Origin: Actinobacillus minor NM305
GTDB taxonomy: Bacteria > Pseudomonadota > Gammaproteobacteria > Enterobacterales > Pasteurellaceae
Reading direction: 5' to 3'
Assembly: GCF_000175195.1 (NCBI RefSeq)
Contig: NZ_ACQL01000087.1
Location: forward strand, 1-64,000
Length of the DNA stretch: 64,000 nucleotides
This document shows positions 51,816-59,383 of the stretch, one piece after another. Below the pieces are notes generated by a model. The model was not told the DNA's origin. It searched no databases and worked only from the letters and a program-made list of their open reading frames with translations. Made by a program: the position numbers and the translations under genes. Each line of letters begins with the position of its first letter. Position 1 is the first letter of the stretch.

Positions 51816-51843
51816 TGCTATAATCGCCTTAGTTTGACTAAGG
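51816..51843 (+). promoter_or_regulatory. Promoter and inverted repeat of the WYL regulator gene
   Basis: An extended -10 (TGC-TATAAT, 51816-51824) is followed by the inverted repeat CCTTAG-TTTGA-CTAAGG (51827-51843), which spans the likely start of transcription and runs into the ribosome site. It differs from the 19-bp operator of the downstream units, so autoregulation, if any, uses another site. Confidence 0.55.
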
Positions 51844-51851
51844 AGATTATT

Positions 51852-52814
51852 ATGCCTAAACGCCCATCTGATTTAGATTCTACCTTTTTTCTACTCGAAA
51901 TTTTACGCCGCATACCTAGACAACCAAGGCGAATTACCACATCAGAAATGTATTCCGCCATCACAGATGCTGGATTTACAAAAGATAAACGCAGTGTTCA
52001 ACGCGCATTGAAAAAATTAAGCGATTATTTTACCGGTTTAGAGTGCGATGATCGTGATAACGAATACGCTTATTATTGGCTCGAACACGCAGAAGGGCTT
52101 TCGGTATCGATGTTGAACGAACAACAAGCGTTAATCTTAAAATTAGCGGAACAGCAACTTAAATATCTCTTGCCTGCGAATATTATGTCGTCAATGGAAC
52201 CCTTTTTTAAACAGGCAGAAAAAATTGTAGGAACAGGGACGAGCAATCCTGAACATCAGTGGCTCGGGAAAATTTGTAGCCTACCGACTAGCCAGCCACT
52301 TATCCCAGCTAAAGTGAAAGAGGACGTTTTTACAGCTGTCAGTACCGCTCTTTTCCAAAATAAATTACTGCACATTGAATACCAAAACCAAACTGGCAAA
52401 AAACATAAAGCACAAATTATGCCATTGGCGATTGCGCAACAAGGGGCAAGCACCTATTTAGTCGCTCGTTATGATGGGTTTGACGATAACCGCTTACTTG
52501 CCTTACATCGTATCAAAAAAGCGGAATTATCAACTTTTAGCTTTGAACGCCCAAAAGATTTCAACTTAAAACAGTATCAAGATGAAGGGCATTTAGGGTT
52601 CGGAAGTGATGGGAAAGTGAAGCTGACATTTTCCATTACTCGCTGGGCAGGCTTCCATTTAACCGAAACGCCACTTTCAAAAGATCAAATTACACTCGAA
52701 GAAAGCGAAGAACATTACCGTTTCCAAGCGACCGTTGCCGATACGGATATGTTAGAATGGTGGATAAGACATTTTGGAGAAGAGATTTGGGATATTGAGA
52801 AAGAGAGTGTTTAG
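51852..52814 (+). CDS. WYL-domain transcriptional regulator
   Basis: A 320-residue regulator with an N-terminal winged helix-turn-helix (about residues 10-70, TSEMYSAITDAGFTKDKRSVQRALKKLSDYF), a central WYL sensor domain (about 140-230) and a C-terminal WCX extension. The eponymous motif reads TYLVARYD, with Thr in place of Trp. WYL proteins of this layout (BrxR, CapW) bind inverted repeats and control phage-defence or stress genes, answering to nucleic-acid or nucleotide ligands. AAGGAG at 51840 supports the ATG at 51852 over one six codons earlier. Its stop codon touches the first of five identical palindromes, so it is the natural candidate regulator of the island. Confidence 0.88.
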   Translation: MPKRPSDLDSTFFLLEILRRIPRQPRRITTSEMYSAITDAGFTKDKRSVQRALKKLSDYFTGLECDDRDNEYAYYWLEHAEGLSVSMLNEQQALILKLAEQQLKYLLPANIMSSMEPFFKQAEKIVGTGTSNPEHQWLGKICSLPTSQPLIPAKVKEDVFTAVSTALFQNKLLHIEYQNQTGKKHKAQIMPLAIAQQGASTYLVARYDGFDDNRLLALHRIKKAELSTFSFERPKDFNLKQYQDEGHLGFGSDGKVKLTFSITRWAGFHLTETPLSKDQITLEESEEHYRFQATVADTDMLEWWIRHFGEEIWDIEKESV

Positions 52815-52847
52815 TGCGACATATCTTGTCGCATTGCTGAATATAAT
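52815..52847 (+). promoter_or_regulatory. Island operator 1 plus -10, PD-(D/E)XK unit
   Basis: TGCGACA-TATCT-TGTCGCA (52815-52833), a perfect 7-5-7 palindrome, then 8 bp, then TATAAT (52842-52847), 43 bp before the gene start. Confidence 0.85.
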
Positions 52848-52889
52848 CAGTTTATAACAAGATTTAATCATTTGATTGAAGGGTAAAAT

Positions 52890-53663
52890 ATGCATTTATT
52901 AGTAAATTTTAATCAAGATAAAGATAAAACATTGGACATTGCTCAACTAGATACATTTTTTAAAATGTGGAAAGACGGTGTTTTTTTTGAGCCTTCGGAA
53001 GAAAAAGCAGAATTAGTGATTCCTGATCGTGAAAAATTACAATACTTTTTTAATGAGTATAAAGAAGCACGAGTACCGATGGAAGAAGAAAAGGCTTTAG
53101 GCATGAAGGTTAATGTATGGAAAACCGCAAACTTGGGGCGTTATGAGGTTCGCAATAGTAAAGTTTTACGCTGGTTTTTAGATATGCACGAAGATCATGG
53201 ACAAGGAAGTTTCTTCTTGAAAGCGTTGTATGACAGTCTAGGTTGGGATAAGTCATCCTTTCCTTTCCCAAGCGTTTATCGGGCAACGGAAGAATGTTGT
53301 CCTTTAGGAGATGAAAGTGAACGAGTCGATATTGAAATTGAATCTGACGAAGTGTTGCTATTTATTGAGGTAAAAATTGATGCTTTAGAAGGTAAAGAGC
53401 AGCTAAAAAGATATCATGATGTTGCCAAAATAAAAGCAGGTTCAAGAGAATGGAAAATTATTTATTTAACAAAAGATGGTATTGTTAAATATGATCAGGA
53501 AGATAAACAAAGTTTATCGGATAAAGAAAAAATTATAGGTCTTTCTTGGACGCATTTTGCGAAAGTTTTGCAGAAGCAAATAAGACAAGAGCTAAGAAAA
53601 AATCCAAATAACCGCAGTTTATGGTTAGCCGAACAGTTTGTAGAACACATCTTAACTTTTTAA
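52890..53663 (+). CDS. PD-(D/E)XK nuclease-superfamily protein
   Basis: A 257-residue protein whose middle and C-terminal part fit the PDDEXK_4 pattern. There is a helix with EVRNSKVLRWFLDMHEDHGQGSF-like content (about 90-115), then the acidic residue in RVDIEIE (about Asp146) and the E-x-K in FIEVKI (about 160-162). The first 85 residues are not recognisable. It is probably a DNA- or RNA-cutting enzyme or a structural relative; the active-site residues appear intact. GAAGGG precedes the ATG. It is the first gene of the unit behind operator 1 and is followed 16 bp later by a gene of unknown function. Confidence 0.75.
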   Translation: MHLLVNFNQDKDKTLDIAQLDTFFKMWKDGVFFEPSEEKAELVIPDREKLQYFFNEYKEARVPMEEEKALGMKVNVWKTANLGRYEVRNSKVLRWFLDMHEDHGQGSFFLKALYDSLGWDKSSFPFPSVYRATEECCPLGDESERVDIEIESDEVLLFIEVKIDALEGKEQLKRYHDVAKIKAGSREWKIIYLTKDGIVKYDQEDKQSLSDKEKIIGLSWTHFAKVLQKQIRQELRKNPNNRSLWLAEQFVEHILTF

Positions 53664-53679
53664 TATGAGGGAAACTAAA

Positions 53680-54327
53680 ATGAGTAAACAAGCCGCTTTC
53701 AAATTAATTATCGAAATCATTCAGATGTTTGATGAAGCTTCAAAGTTAATTAGTGAAGAGTTTGATTCTGAACTTTTTAATGCTGTAGATAATGTGATTA
53801 AAGAGTTCGAGTTTGATTTTGAGTGTAAAGGAAAATTTGATTTTGTTAAAGAACGTGAATCAAGATTTTATCCATCACACTGGTTAGCAAATTCATCAGA
53901 TGGTACAGATGCGAATAACTGCTACGCACATTATTATTTGGGTTTCGAATCAGAAGAAACGGGTAAAGTAATTCATTATTGGGGAATTACTTCTTTATTT
54001 TCAAATGCTGAGAGAATGGTTTTAGGTTTTTATAGTTGGAAAAAACAATTTTCTAAATGTGGAAATAAAGATTGGAAAGAGTTTATGATAGAACAGAATA
54101 AAAAGTATACTAAGCTAGAGAAATTGGGCTTTAAATTTAATACTAAAGAACATGATTTTTATCTACCAATTAAACCTTTAGATCCTAAACAAGTCATTGA
54201 GAACTATCCTGATTCCTTAGAAGATGCAATGGAGCCGATTCGTGATGCGTTAAAAACGTTAAAAGAAGCCCATCCGATTTTTAACGAAATTGTTGAAGCG
54301 GCGAAAAAGAAATTTGGCACAAATTAG
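53680..54327 (+). CDS. Protein of unknown function, partner of the PD-(D/E)XK protein
   Basis: A 215-residue, acidic, AT-rich gene product without signal peptide or membrane segment. I recognise no domain. It has a helical N terminus (FKLIIEIIQMFDEASKLISEEFD), an aromatic central part with likely beta structure (CYAHYYLGFESEE, VIHYWGITSLF) and a helical C terminus. GAGGG at 53668 supports the ATG at 53680 over one five codons earlier. Sixteen bp from the nuclease-like gene and in the same unit, so it may be its partner, inhibitor or substrate adaptor; this is only inferred from position. Confidence 0.65.
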   Translation: MSKQAAFKLIIEIIQMFDEASKLISEEFDSELFNAVDNVIKEFEFDFECKGKFDFVKERESRFYPSHWLANSSDGTDANNCYAHYYLGFESEETGKVIHYWGITSLFSNAERMVLGFYSWKKQFSKCGNKDWKEFMIEQNKKYTKLEKLGFKFNTKEHDFYLPIKPLDPKQVIENYPDSLEDAMEPIRDALKTLKEAHPIFNEIVEAAKKKFGTN

Positions 54328-54380
54328 GGCTTGTTGATGTTTTGAGGTTGCAAGATCATCAAGAGGTGTTTATTTAATAT

Positions 54381-54506
54381 CCTAGCACGGCAGAGCCGTA
54401 CTGGGTTACGCATATGGCAAGTGATGTTGATTCAGTGACGAAGGCTTTTTGGAATCCAATAGAAATGCTGTTAGATGGATTAAATAAGGCTGAGAGTGGT
54501 AAATAA
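54381..54506 (+). pseudogene. Probable gene remnant, 41 open codons
   Basis: After a stop at 54375, the frame stays open for 41 codons (PSTAEPYWVTHMASDVDSV...LLDGLNKAESGK). It looks like the C-terminal end of a protein, with an amphipathic composition typical of coding sequence. The only internal ATG (54414) has no ribosome site. I take it as the tail of a deleted gene, but a 30-residue product cannot be excluded. Confidence 0.35.
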
Positions 54507-54530
54507 AATTATCTCAGAGTAATTAAAAAT

Positions 54531-54568
54531 AACAATCCGAATATTATAAATGCGGATTGTTATTTTTA
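54531..54568. terminator. Bidirectional terminator between the nuclease unit and the OGFr gene
   Basis: AACAATCCG and CGGATTGTT form a perfect stem; ATTTTTATTT follows on the plus strand and ATTTTTAATT on the minus strand. Confidence 0.8.
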
Positions 54569-54594
54569 TTTCTGACTTAAATGTATAAATAATA

Positions 54595-55101
54595 CTATTT
54601 TTGATATTCATCAAGAATATTTTGCCAAATAGTTAATGTGCCTTCTTTTAGATAACCTTTTTCTTTTATAAGCTCAATGGATAGTTTTTGCAGGTTTCTT
54701 GCTAATTCAAGATGCCCACACCATGCTAATGATCGAATAATTCGGCTAATTTTCTTTTCTTCATGTCCTACTTCTCTTAGCCAGTAGGAGCGAACTTTGA
54801 GTTCATCAGAAATAAACAATGTATTTCCTTCACGATAGATTCCAAAGTAGTGAATAATTTTGTCAAATGATGTCAGATAGTTTTGCTGAATCTCCTCATT
54901 CTGTTTGAAAAAGTCTAAATCATCACCTAATAATAGTGGTGCATGTTTGTTCCATTTGGAAGCTTGATTGACAGGAAATAGCCATTCGATATAGAAGTAT
55001 TGTAATCCAATCATTGTAGGACTAAGATTCCACAACGTAGGCAAATCAAATCCTCTTTCTGTTTTACGTAGTCCTAAATAAAATTCATTGATCGGGTGCA
55101 T
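54595..55101 (-). CDS. OGFr-like domain protein
   Basis: A 168-residue protein with the conserved region first described in the opioid growth factor receptor. The block YIEWLFPVNQASKWNKHAPLL (residues 37-57, with the hallmark WLFP) and the RIIRSLAWCGHLELARNLQ helix match this bacterial/eukaryotic domain. Its biochemical function is unknown. No membrane segment is present. It is the only minus-strand gene of the island and carries its own copy of the island operator in the correct orientation, which ties it to the regulon. GGAGAATATATG gives a good ribosome site. Confidence 0.75.
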   Translation of the reverse strand: MHPINEFYLGLRKTERGFDLPTLWNLSPTMIGLQYFYIEWLFPVNQASKWNKHAPLLLGDDLDFFKQNEEIQQNYLTSFDKIIHYFGIYREGNTLFISDELKVRSYWLREVGHEEKKISRIIRSLAWCGHLELARNLQKLSIELIKEKGYLKEGTLTIWQNILDEYQK

Positions 55102-55137
55102 ATATTCTCCTTTGTTGGGTTAAATTCATTAAAGATG

Positions 55138-55170
55138 ATTATATGTTAATGCGCGACATTCTGTGTCGTT
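55138..55170 (-). promoter_or_regulatory. Island operator 2 plus -10, OGFr gene (minus strand)
   Basis: Palindrome arms at 55164-55170 and 55152-55158 (AACGACA-CAGAA-TGTCGCG on the minus strand), 8 bp, then TATAAT (55143-55138), 37 bp before the start codon. Same geometry as operator 1, in the opposite direction. Confidence 0.8.
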
Positions 55171-55188
55171 CTAATTTTATTTTTTTTT

Positions 55189-55221
55189 TGCGACGCATCT
55201 TGTCGCACTAAGCGATATTAT
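55189..55221 (+). promoter_or_regulatory. Island operator 3 plus -10, PP2C unit
   Basis: TGCGACG-CATCT-TGTCGCA (55189-55207), 8 bp, then TATTAT (55216-55221). It stands back to back with operator 2. The distance to the gene start (84 bp) is longer than in the other units, and a second -10-like AAAAT lies nearer the gene. Confidence 0.78.
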
Positions 55222-55304
55222 TCCTTTGTAAAAAATTTCCCACCTGACTTTTAACTTTCATTTAGAGCCTGTTAAGTAGAACGATAAAATACAATAGGGT
55301 TTAT

Positions 55305-56048
55305 ATGACATTTACTATCACATTTTGCCAACAAGCCGGCAAAGATAAATTAAAAAATCAAGACGCATTATTTAATGGAAATTCAGTTTTTCAATATCAA
55401 TTAAAGAAAGCGGAAACCATTGAGTTGAGTGCTGAAAAAATAATGTTAGGCGTGGCTGATGGTGTATCAAGCAGCCCAAAATCTCATTATGCAAGCCGAT
55501 TTATGATGGAGCAATTAGCACAATGTCAGCAGTTAAGTTCAGCGTGGTTACGTCAAACACAGCAAGCATTAAGCCAAACTTTATCAAGCCGTTACTTAGG
55601 GTCTTCGACCACCTTTGTGGCTTGCGAAGTAAATCAAAATGGCAAATGCAAAATTATCAATGTGGGCGATAGTCGAGCCTATAAAATTACGGCTGAAGGC
55701 GAGTGGCAACAGCTAAGTGTTGATCACACCATTTTGAATGAAATGCAAGAGCAGGGCTTGGCAGATAGGAAAATAGCGTATTCGGGACTGTACAACGGCT
55801 TGTCTGATTGCTTGGTCGCAGATGAGAATGAAATCGCATTTAGGATTGCAGTAGCTGAAACGGAGCTTGTTCAAGGTGAAGCGATTCTGCTCTGTTCTGA
55901 TGGCTTAAGTCATTACCTTCATTCCGACTTACTTAAGAAAATCTGGCAACAGTTTTCGACTAATCGAGAGCGATTGACCATTTGCAGAAAAATGGTAAAA
56001 AAGCACCGTTATTACGATGATTTTTCAGCCATTATTTGTCAATTTTAA
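55305..56048 (+). CDS. PP2C-family protein phosphatase
   Basis: A soluble 247-residue serine/threonine phosphatase of the PPM/PP2C family. Metal-binding motifs are present: NQDALF (about 18-23), [10 protein letters not shown] (Asp52-Gly53), [21 protein letters not shown] and the final DDFSAII. The length suits a stand-alone catalytic domain like PrpC. No partner kinase gene is in the window, so its substrate is unknown. It is the first gene behind operator 3 and ends 10 bp before cobB. Confidence 0.88.
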   Translation: MTFTITFCQQAGKDKLKNQDALFNGNSVFQYQLKKAETIELSAEKIMLGVADGVSSSPKSHYASRFMMEQLAQCQQLSSAWLRQTQQALSQTLSSRYLGSSTTFVACEVNQNGKCKIINVGDSRAYKITAEGEWQQLSVDHTILNEMQEQGLADRKIAYSGLYNGLSDCLVADENEIAFRIAVAETELVQGEAILLCSDGLSHYLHSDLLKKIWQQFSTNRERLTICRKMVKKHRYYDDFSAIICQF

Positions 56049-56058
56049 CGGAGAAATT

Positions 56059-56769
56059 ATGAATTTACCTAAAGTCGTTATATTAACCGGTGCAGGCATT
56101 TCTGCCGAATCGGGTATCCGCACTTTTCGTGCGTCAGATGGATTGTGGGAAGATCACCACATTGATGATGTGGCAACGCCCGAAGGATTTCGGCGTAATC
56201 CTGCGTTGGTTCAACGTTTTTATAATGAACGCCGCCGCCAGCTGACGAGCCCTGATATTCAGCCAAATGCGGCACATTTAGCCTTAGCGAAATTAGAGCA
56301 GACATTAGGTGATAATTTGCTAATTGTGACGCAAAATGTAGATAACTTACACGAACGTGCAGGATCTAAGAATGTTATTCATATGCACGGCGAATTGCTT
56401 CAAGTGCGGTGTGTTAAATCAGGTAAGGTCTATGAATGGTATAAAGATGTCACAGACAGTGATCGCTGTACTTGCTGTGAACCGTCAAATGTTTTACGCC
56501 CTAACATCGTTTGGTTTGGTGAAATTCCTTTTGAAATGAAACAAATTCAGACCGCACTTCAACAATGTGATTATTTTGTTGCGATTGGTACGTCTGGCAA
56601 TGTTTATCCTGCCGCAGGATTTGTTCGTGAAACACATCCTTACCGTTGTAAAACGATTGAGATCAATCTAGAGCCAAGCAAAGTCAAATCGCATTTTGAT
56701 GAAGTGCGAATTGGCAAAGCAGGAACACTTGTGCCTGAATGGGTAGAGGAGCTTTTGGCAAAATTTTGA
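56059..56769 (+). CDS. cobB: NAD-dependent protein deacylase CobB (sirtuin)
   Basis: A 236-residue sirtuin that removes acetyl or succinyl groups from lysines, consuming NAD. The NAD pocket is [14 protein letters not shown] (residues 11-24), [12 protein letters not shown] (91-102) and the catalytic His110 in HMHGE. Tyr55 and Arg58 in FYNERRR are the class III (SIRT5-like) pair for acidic acyl groups. A zinc motif and [10 protein letters not shown] follow, nearly as in E. coli CobB. The ATG at 56059 has CGGAGA before it; an earlier in-frame ATG lies inside the PP2C gene. Second gene of the PP2C unit. Confidence 0.92.
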   Translation: MNLPKVVILTGAGISAESGIRTFRASDGLWEDHHIDDVATPEGFRRNPALVQRFYNERRRQLTSPDIQPNAAHLALAKLEQTLGDNLLIVTQNVDNLHERAGSKNVIHMHGELLQVRCVKSGKVYEWYKDVTDSDRCTCCEPSNVLRPNIVWFGEIPFEMKQIQTALQQCDYFVAIGTSGNVYPAAGFVRETHPYRCKTIEINLEPSKVKSHFDEVRIGKAGTLVPEWVEELLAKF

Positions 56770-56775
56770 AATAAG

Positions 56776-56808
56776 TGCGACACATTTTGTCACCGCTCTT
56801 TATAAAAT
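56776..56808 (+). promoter_or_regulatory. Island operator 4 plus -10, Sir2 pair unit
   Basis: TGCGACA-CATTT-TGTCACC (56776-56794, right arm degenerate), 8 bp, then TAAAAT (56803-56808), 38 bp before the start codon. Confidence 0.78.
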
Positions 56809-56845
56809 TCTGTGCATAAAATGAAAAAACGAAGAGAGATGAGTT

Positions 56846-57682
56846 ATGAAAAATGATCTTAATTATGCCGTCGAACTTATTCGCAAAGCGAATGGTATTT
56901 TGATTACAGCTGGAGCAGGAATGAGTGTGGACAGTGGTCTGCCTGATTTTCGCAGTGTAGGCGGATTGTGGAATGCTTATCCGCCACTTGAAAAATTCGG
57001 ATTGTCTTTTGCTGAGATTGCGACACCTAAGATCTATCTTGAACAGCCAGAACTTGCCTATTGGTTTTTTGCTCATCGACTGAAAAGTTATCGAGAAACG
57101 CCTGCTCATCAAGGCTATCACATTTTAAAACGCTGGGCGGAGCAGATGGAACACGGCTATTTTGTGTTTACTAGCAATGTAGATGGGCATTTTCAGCAAG
57201 CAGGATTTGATGATGAGAGGATTTATGAAGTTCACGGTTCTTTGCACCGAATGCAATGTTTTTATAACTGCCAAGATAAAACGTGGCGTTCAGACGATTT
57301 TCAGCCTGAAGTGGATAATGAAAAATGTTTACTTTTAAGTGAAAAGCCAACTTGCCCTGATTGTCACGGTATGGCTCGCCAAAATGTGATGATGTTTGAC
57401 GACTATCTTTATTGCGATAAACATTACGAACCTAAACTGGAAGCGTTACAAAAATGGCTAAAACAGGTGGAACGATTAGTGGTGATTGAATTGGGAGCAG
57501 GTAAGGCGATCCCAACGGTTCGGCGATTTTCAGAGCGGACAGCAAAACAGAAAAAGGGTGGTTTTATTCGTATTAACCCCCTTGATGCAGGCGTACCCAA
57601 AATGCATTTTTTAAGTCTGGAAATGAAAGCGTTGGAAGCATTAGTGGCGATTGATGAGCAACTAAACAAGCGGTCAGATTAA
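56846..57682 (+). CDS. Sir2-family NAD-dependent protein, paralogue A
   Basis: A 278-residue sirtuin of a divergent group. The NAD loop is GAGMSVDSGLPDFR (residues 23-36), the second motif is FTSNVDGHFQQAGF rather than TQNVDxLH, and the likely catalytic histidine is His130 in EVHGSLH. Cysteines 138 and 142 and a later CPDC may bind zinc. The long C-terminal part ends in an amphipathic helix. It differs clearly from cobB and is paired with a tandem paralogue. The substrate is unknown: deacylase, ADP-ribosyltransferase or NAD hydrolase activity are all possible. It heads the unit behind operator 4. Confidence 0.82.
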   Translation: MKNDLNYAVELIRKANGILITAGAGMSVDSGLPDFRSVGGLWNAYPPLEKFGLSFAEIATPKIYLEQPELAYWFFAHRLKSYRETPAHQGYHILKRWAEQMEHGYFVFTSNVDGHFQQAGFDDERIYEVHGSLHRMQCFYNCQDKTWRSDDFQPEVDNEKCLLLSEKPTCPDCHGMARQNVMMFDDYLYCDKHYEPKLEALQKWLKQVERLVVIELGAGKAIPTVRRFSERTAKQKKGGFIRINPLDAGVPKMHFLSLEMKALEALVAIDEQLNKRSD

Positions 57683-57708
57683 CCCCAAATTTTGCAAAGG
57701 TAACCAAA

Positions 57709-58560
57709 ATGATAATCTCGGATCAAATCAAACGTTGTGCAGAATTAATTCAAACTGCCGATAGCTTATTAATTACCGCTGGGGCTGGAATAAGCGTGGA
57801 TAGCGGTCTGCCCGATTTTCGTGGAAAAAATGGCTTTTGGCGAGCTTACCCTATGTTTGAAAAACGTAACATCACTTTTGAAGCCTTGGCAACGCCACGA
57901 CTATTTATTGAAAATCCACGCCTTGCTTGGGGCTTTTATGGTATGCGATTAAAGCAGTATCGAGAAACTACACCACATCAAGGTTTTCAGATTTTGAAAA
58001 AATGGGCGGATAAGTTACCGCTTGGAGCTTATATTTTTACCAGCAATGTTGATGAGCAATTTCAAAAAGCAGGGTTTCCGCCTAATCGGGTACAAGAATG
58101 TCACGGCTCTATTTATATGATGCAATGCCTGAAAAAATGTTGTGACGATATTTGGCTTGCTACGGAATTTCTTCCTGAAATTGATGAAGAAACCGGCTTA
58201 TTAACGAATGAGCTACCGACTTGCCCACATTGTCAAGGTTTGGCTAGACCTTGGATTTTGATGTTTGATGATTATGATTGGATCAGCAAGCCTTGCGATT
58301 GGCAAAATATGTATTTTCACGAATTTTGGCTACCTAAACCCAAAAAATTAGCGGTTATTGAAATTGGAGCTGGAACGGCTATTCCAACAGTGCGTGACTT
58401 TTCTAACCGCATTGCCAGCTTGAAAAATGCCCCACTTATTCGGATTAACCCTGATTTTCCAAATGTATTTCAAGTACAGCATATTGGTTTAAAAATGGGT
58501 GCATTGGAAGCGTTGCGGATGATTGATGAATTTAATTTTATTAGAAATAGGGAGCTTTAA
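57709..58560 (+). CDS. Sir2-family NAD-dependent protein, paralogue B
   Basis: A 283-residue paralogue of the preceding gene, aligned along its whole length: GAGISVDSGLPDFRG (25-39), FTSNVDEQFQKAGF, ECHGSIY with His132, CPHCQGLARPWILMFDDYDW and IEIGAGTAIPTVRDF. All NAD-site motifs are intact in both copies, so neither looks like a decayed duplicate. AAAGGTAA precedes the ATG, 26 bp after paralogue A. The pair may form a heteromer or act on different targets. Confidence 0.82.
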   Translation: MIISDQIKRCAELIQTADSLLITAGAGISVDSGLPDFRGKNGFWRAYPMFEKRNITFEALATPRLFIENPRLAWGFYGMRLKQYRETTPHQGFQILKKWADKLPLGAYIFTSNVDEQFQKAGFPPNRVQECHGSIYMMQCLKKCCDDIWLATEFLPEIDEETGLLTNELPTCPHCQGLARPWILMFDDYDWISKPCDWQNMYFHEFWLPKPKKLAVIEIGAGTAIPTVRDFSNRIASLKNAPLIRINPDFPNVFQVQHIGLKMGALEALRMIDEFNFIRNREL

Positions 58561-58561
58561 A

Positions 58562-58960
58562 ATGGCTAAATTTTATTTCCAAAAAATGATTGCAGAAAAA
58601 TTGTTAAATCATCTCGCTTGTAAAGAATGGGGACTTATTGCTACCTTTAAATATAATCGTGTAGAAATTCGTTCAATCTATTGGAGTTCACCACTTTCTT
58701 TAGTATTTATTCAACATTCTAAATTTCACTTTGAAATGAGCTTAGATTGTGAATTTGAACATAAAATTTATGGGAAATGTTACGATCATCTATTAAATGA
58801 AGATTGTTATATTAGAAAAACAGAGAAAGGGTATTATTGTGAGTTTGACGTAGAAAATAAACATTATACGGATATGGAAGCTTTATTGATGGAACATCAA
58901 ATTAATATAGTGATTAATTTTTTGGAGAAATATGGCTTCTGCCTTAGATTACAATATTGA
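58562..58960 (+). CDS. Protein of unknown function, possibly cut short by an in-frame stop
   Basis: A 132-residue protein starting 1 nt after the stop of paralogue B, with AGGGAG as ribosome site. It is rich in aromatic residues and cysteine (CKEWGLIATFKYN, CEFEHKIYGKCYDH) and has no recognisable motif. It ends at TGA (58958-58960), but the same frame remains open for 82 further codons carrying an FtsK-gamma-like helix-turn-helix. The gene may therefore be the front part of a longer two-domain protein, broken by one base change or read through (the stop is followed by C). Confidence 0.6.
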   Translation: MAKFYFQKMIAEKLLNHLACKEWGLIATFKYNRVEIRSIYWSSPLSLVFIQHSKFHFEMSLDCEFEHKIYGKCYDHLLNEDCYIRKTEKGYYCEFDVENKHYTDMEALLMEHQINIVINFLEKYGFCLRLQY

Positions 58961-59209
58961 CTGAAAGACGGAATACATCAGGCTTTTTTAGAAAATGAGA
59001 ATACGGAATTTCAGAATGAGAAATTAAGAAAATCGGGATGGAAACAGTGTTATGGTTATGCTTGTTATACAGATGATGAGTTGAAGGTTTTTATTTCTCA
59101 AGATGTATTGGAAGATAAGAAAATAACAATTGCTGGGGTGCAGAGGAAGTATGGGTTAGGATATAAAAGAGCAATGAGACTAGTTGAGTATTTTAGAAAC
59201 GCTAATTAA
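58961..59209 (+). pseudogene. FtsK gamma-like wHTH fragment, in frame after a TGA
   Basis: 82 codons directly after the TGA of the previous gene and in the same frame. The C-terminal part (ITIAGVQRKYGLGYKRAMRL, then VEYF) matches the FtsK gamma winged helix, the domain that reads KOPS sequences (compare VQRKFRIGYNRAARL in FtsK-type proteins). No in-frame ATG exists near its start and no ribosome site is seen, so independent translation is unlikely. It is most simply the 3' part of a gene split by a nonsense mutation. Confidence 0.6.
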
Positions 59210-59319
59210 CATTTTTCGATGTAAAAATATAGGATAATTATCCGTTAATTTATTCAATTCAACATCTACAGCGGTGAAATTCGTAAAGTAATTTGCAAAT
59301 TCCATCGTTTTCTTTTTTG

Positions 59320-59352
59320 TACGACACATCTTGTCGTTACACTCAATAAAAT
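59320..59352 (+). promoter_or_regulatory. Island operator 5 plus -10, AAA+ gene
   Basis: TACGACA-CATCT-TGTCGTT (59320-59338), 8 bp, then TAAAAT (59347-59352), 32 bp before the start codon. The two arm-end deviations (A for G, T for C) are symmetric, so the dyad is kept. Confidence 0.8.
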
Positions 59353-59383
59353 ACTATTGTGAAATAGGATAGGAGATAGTTTT

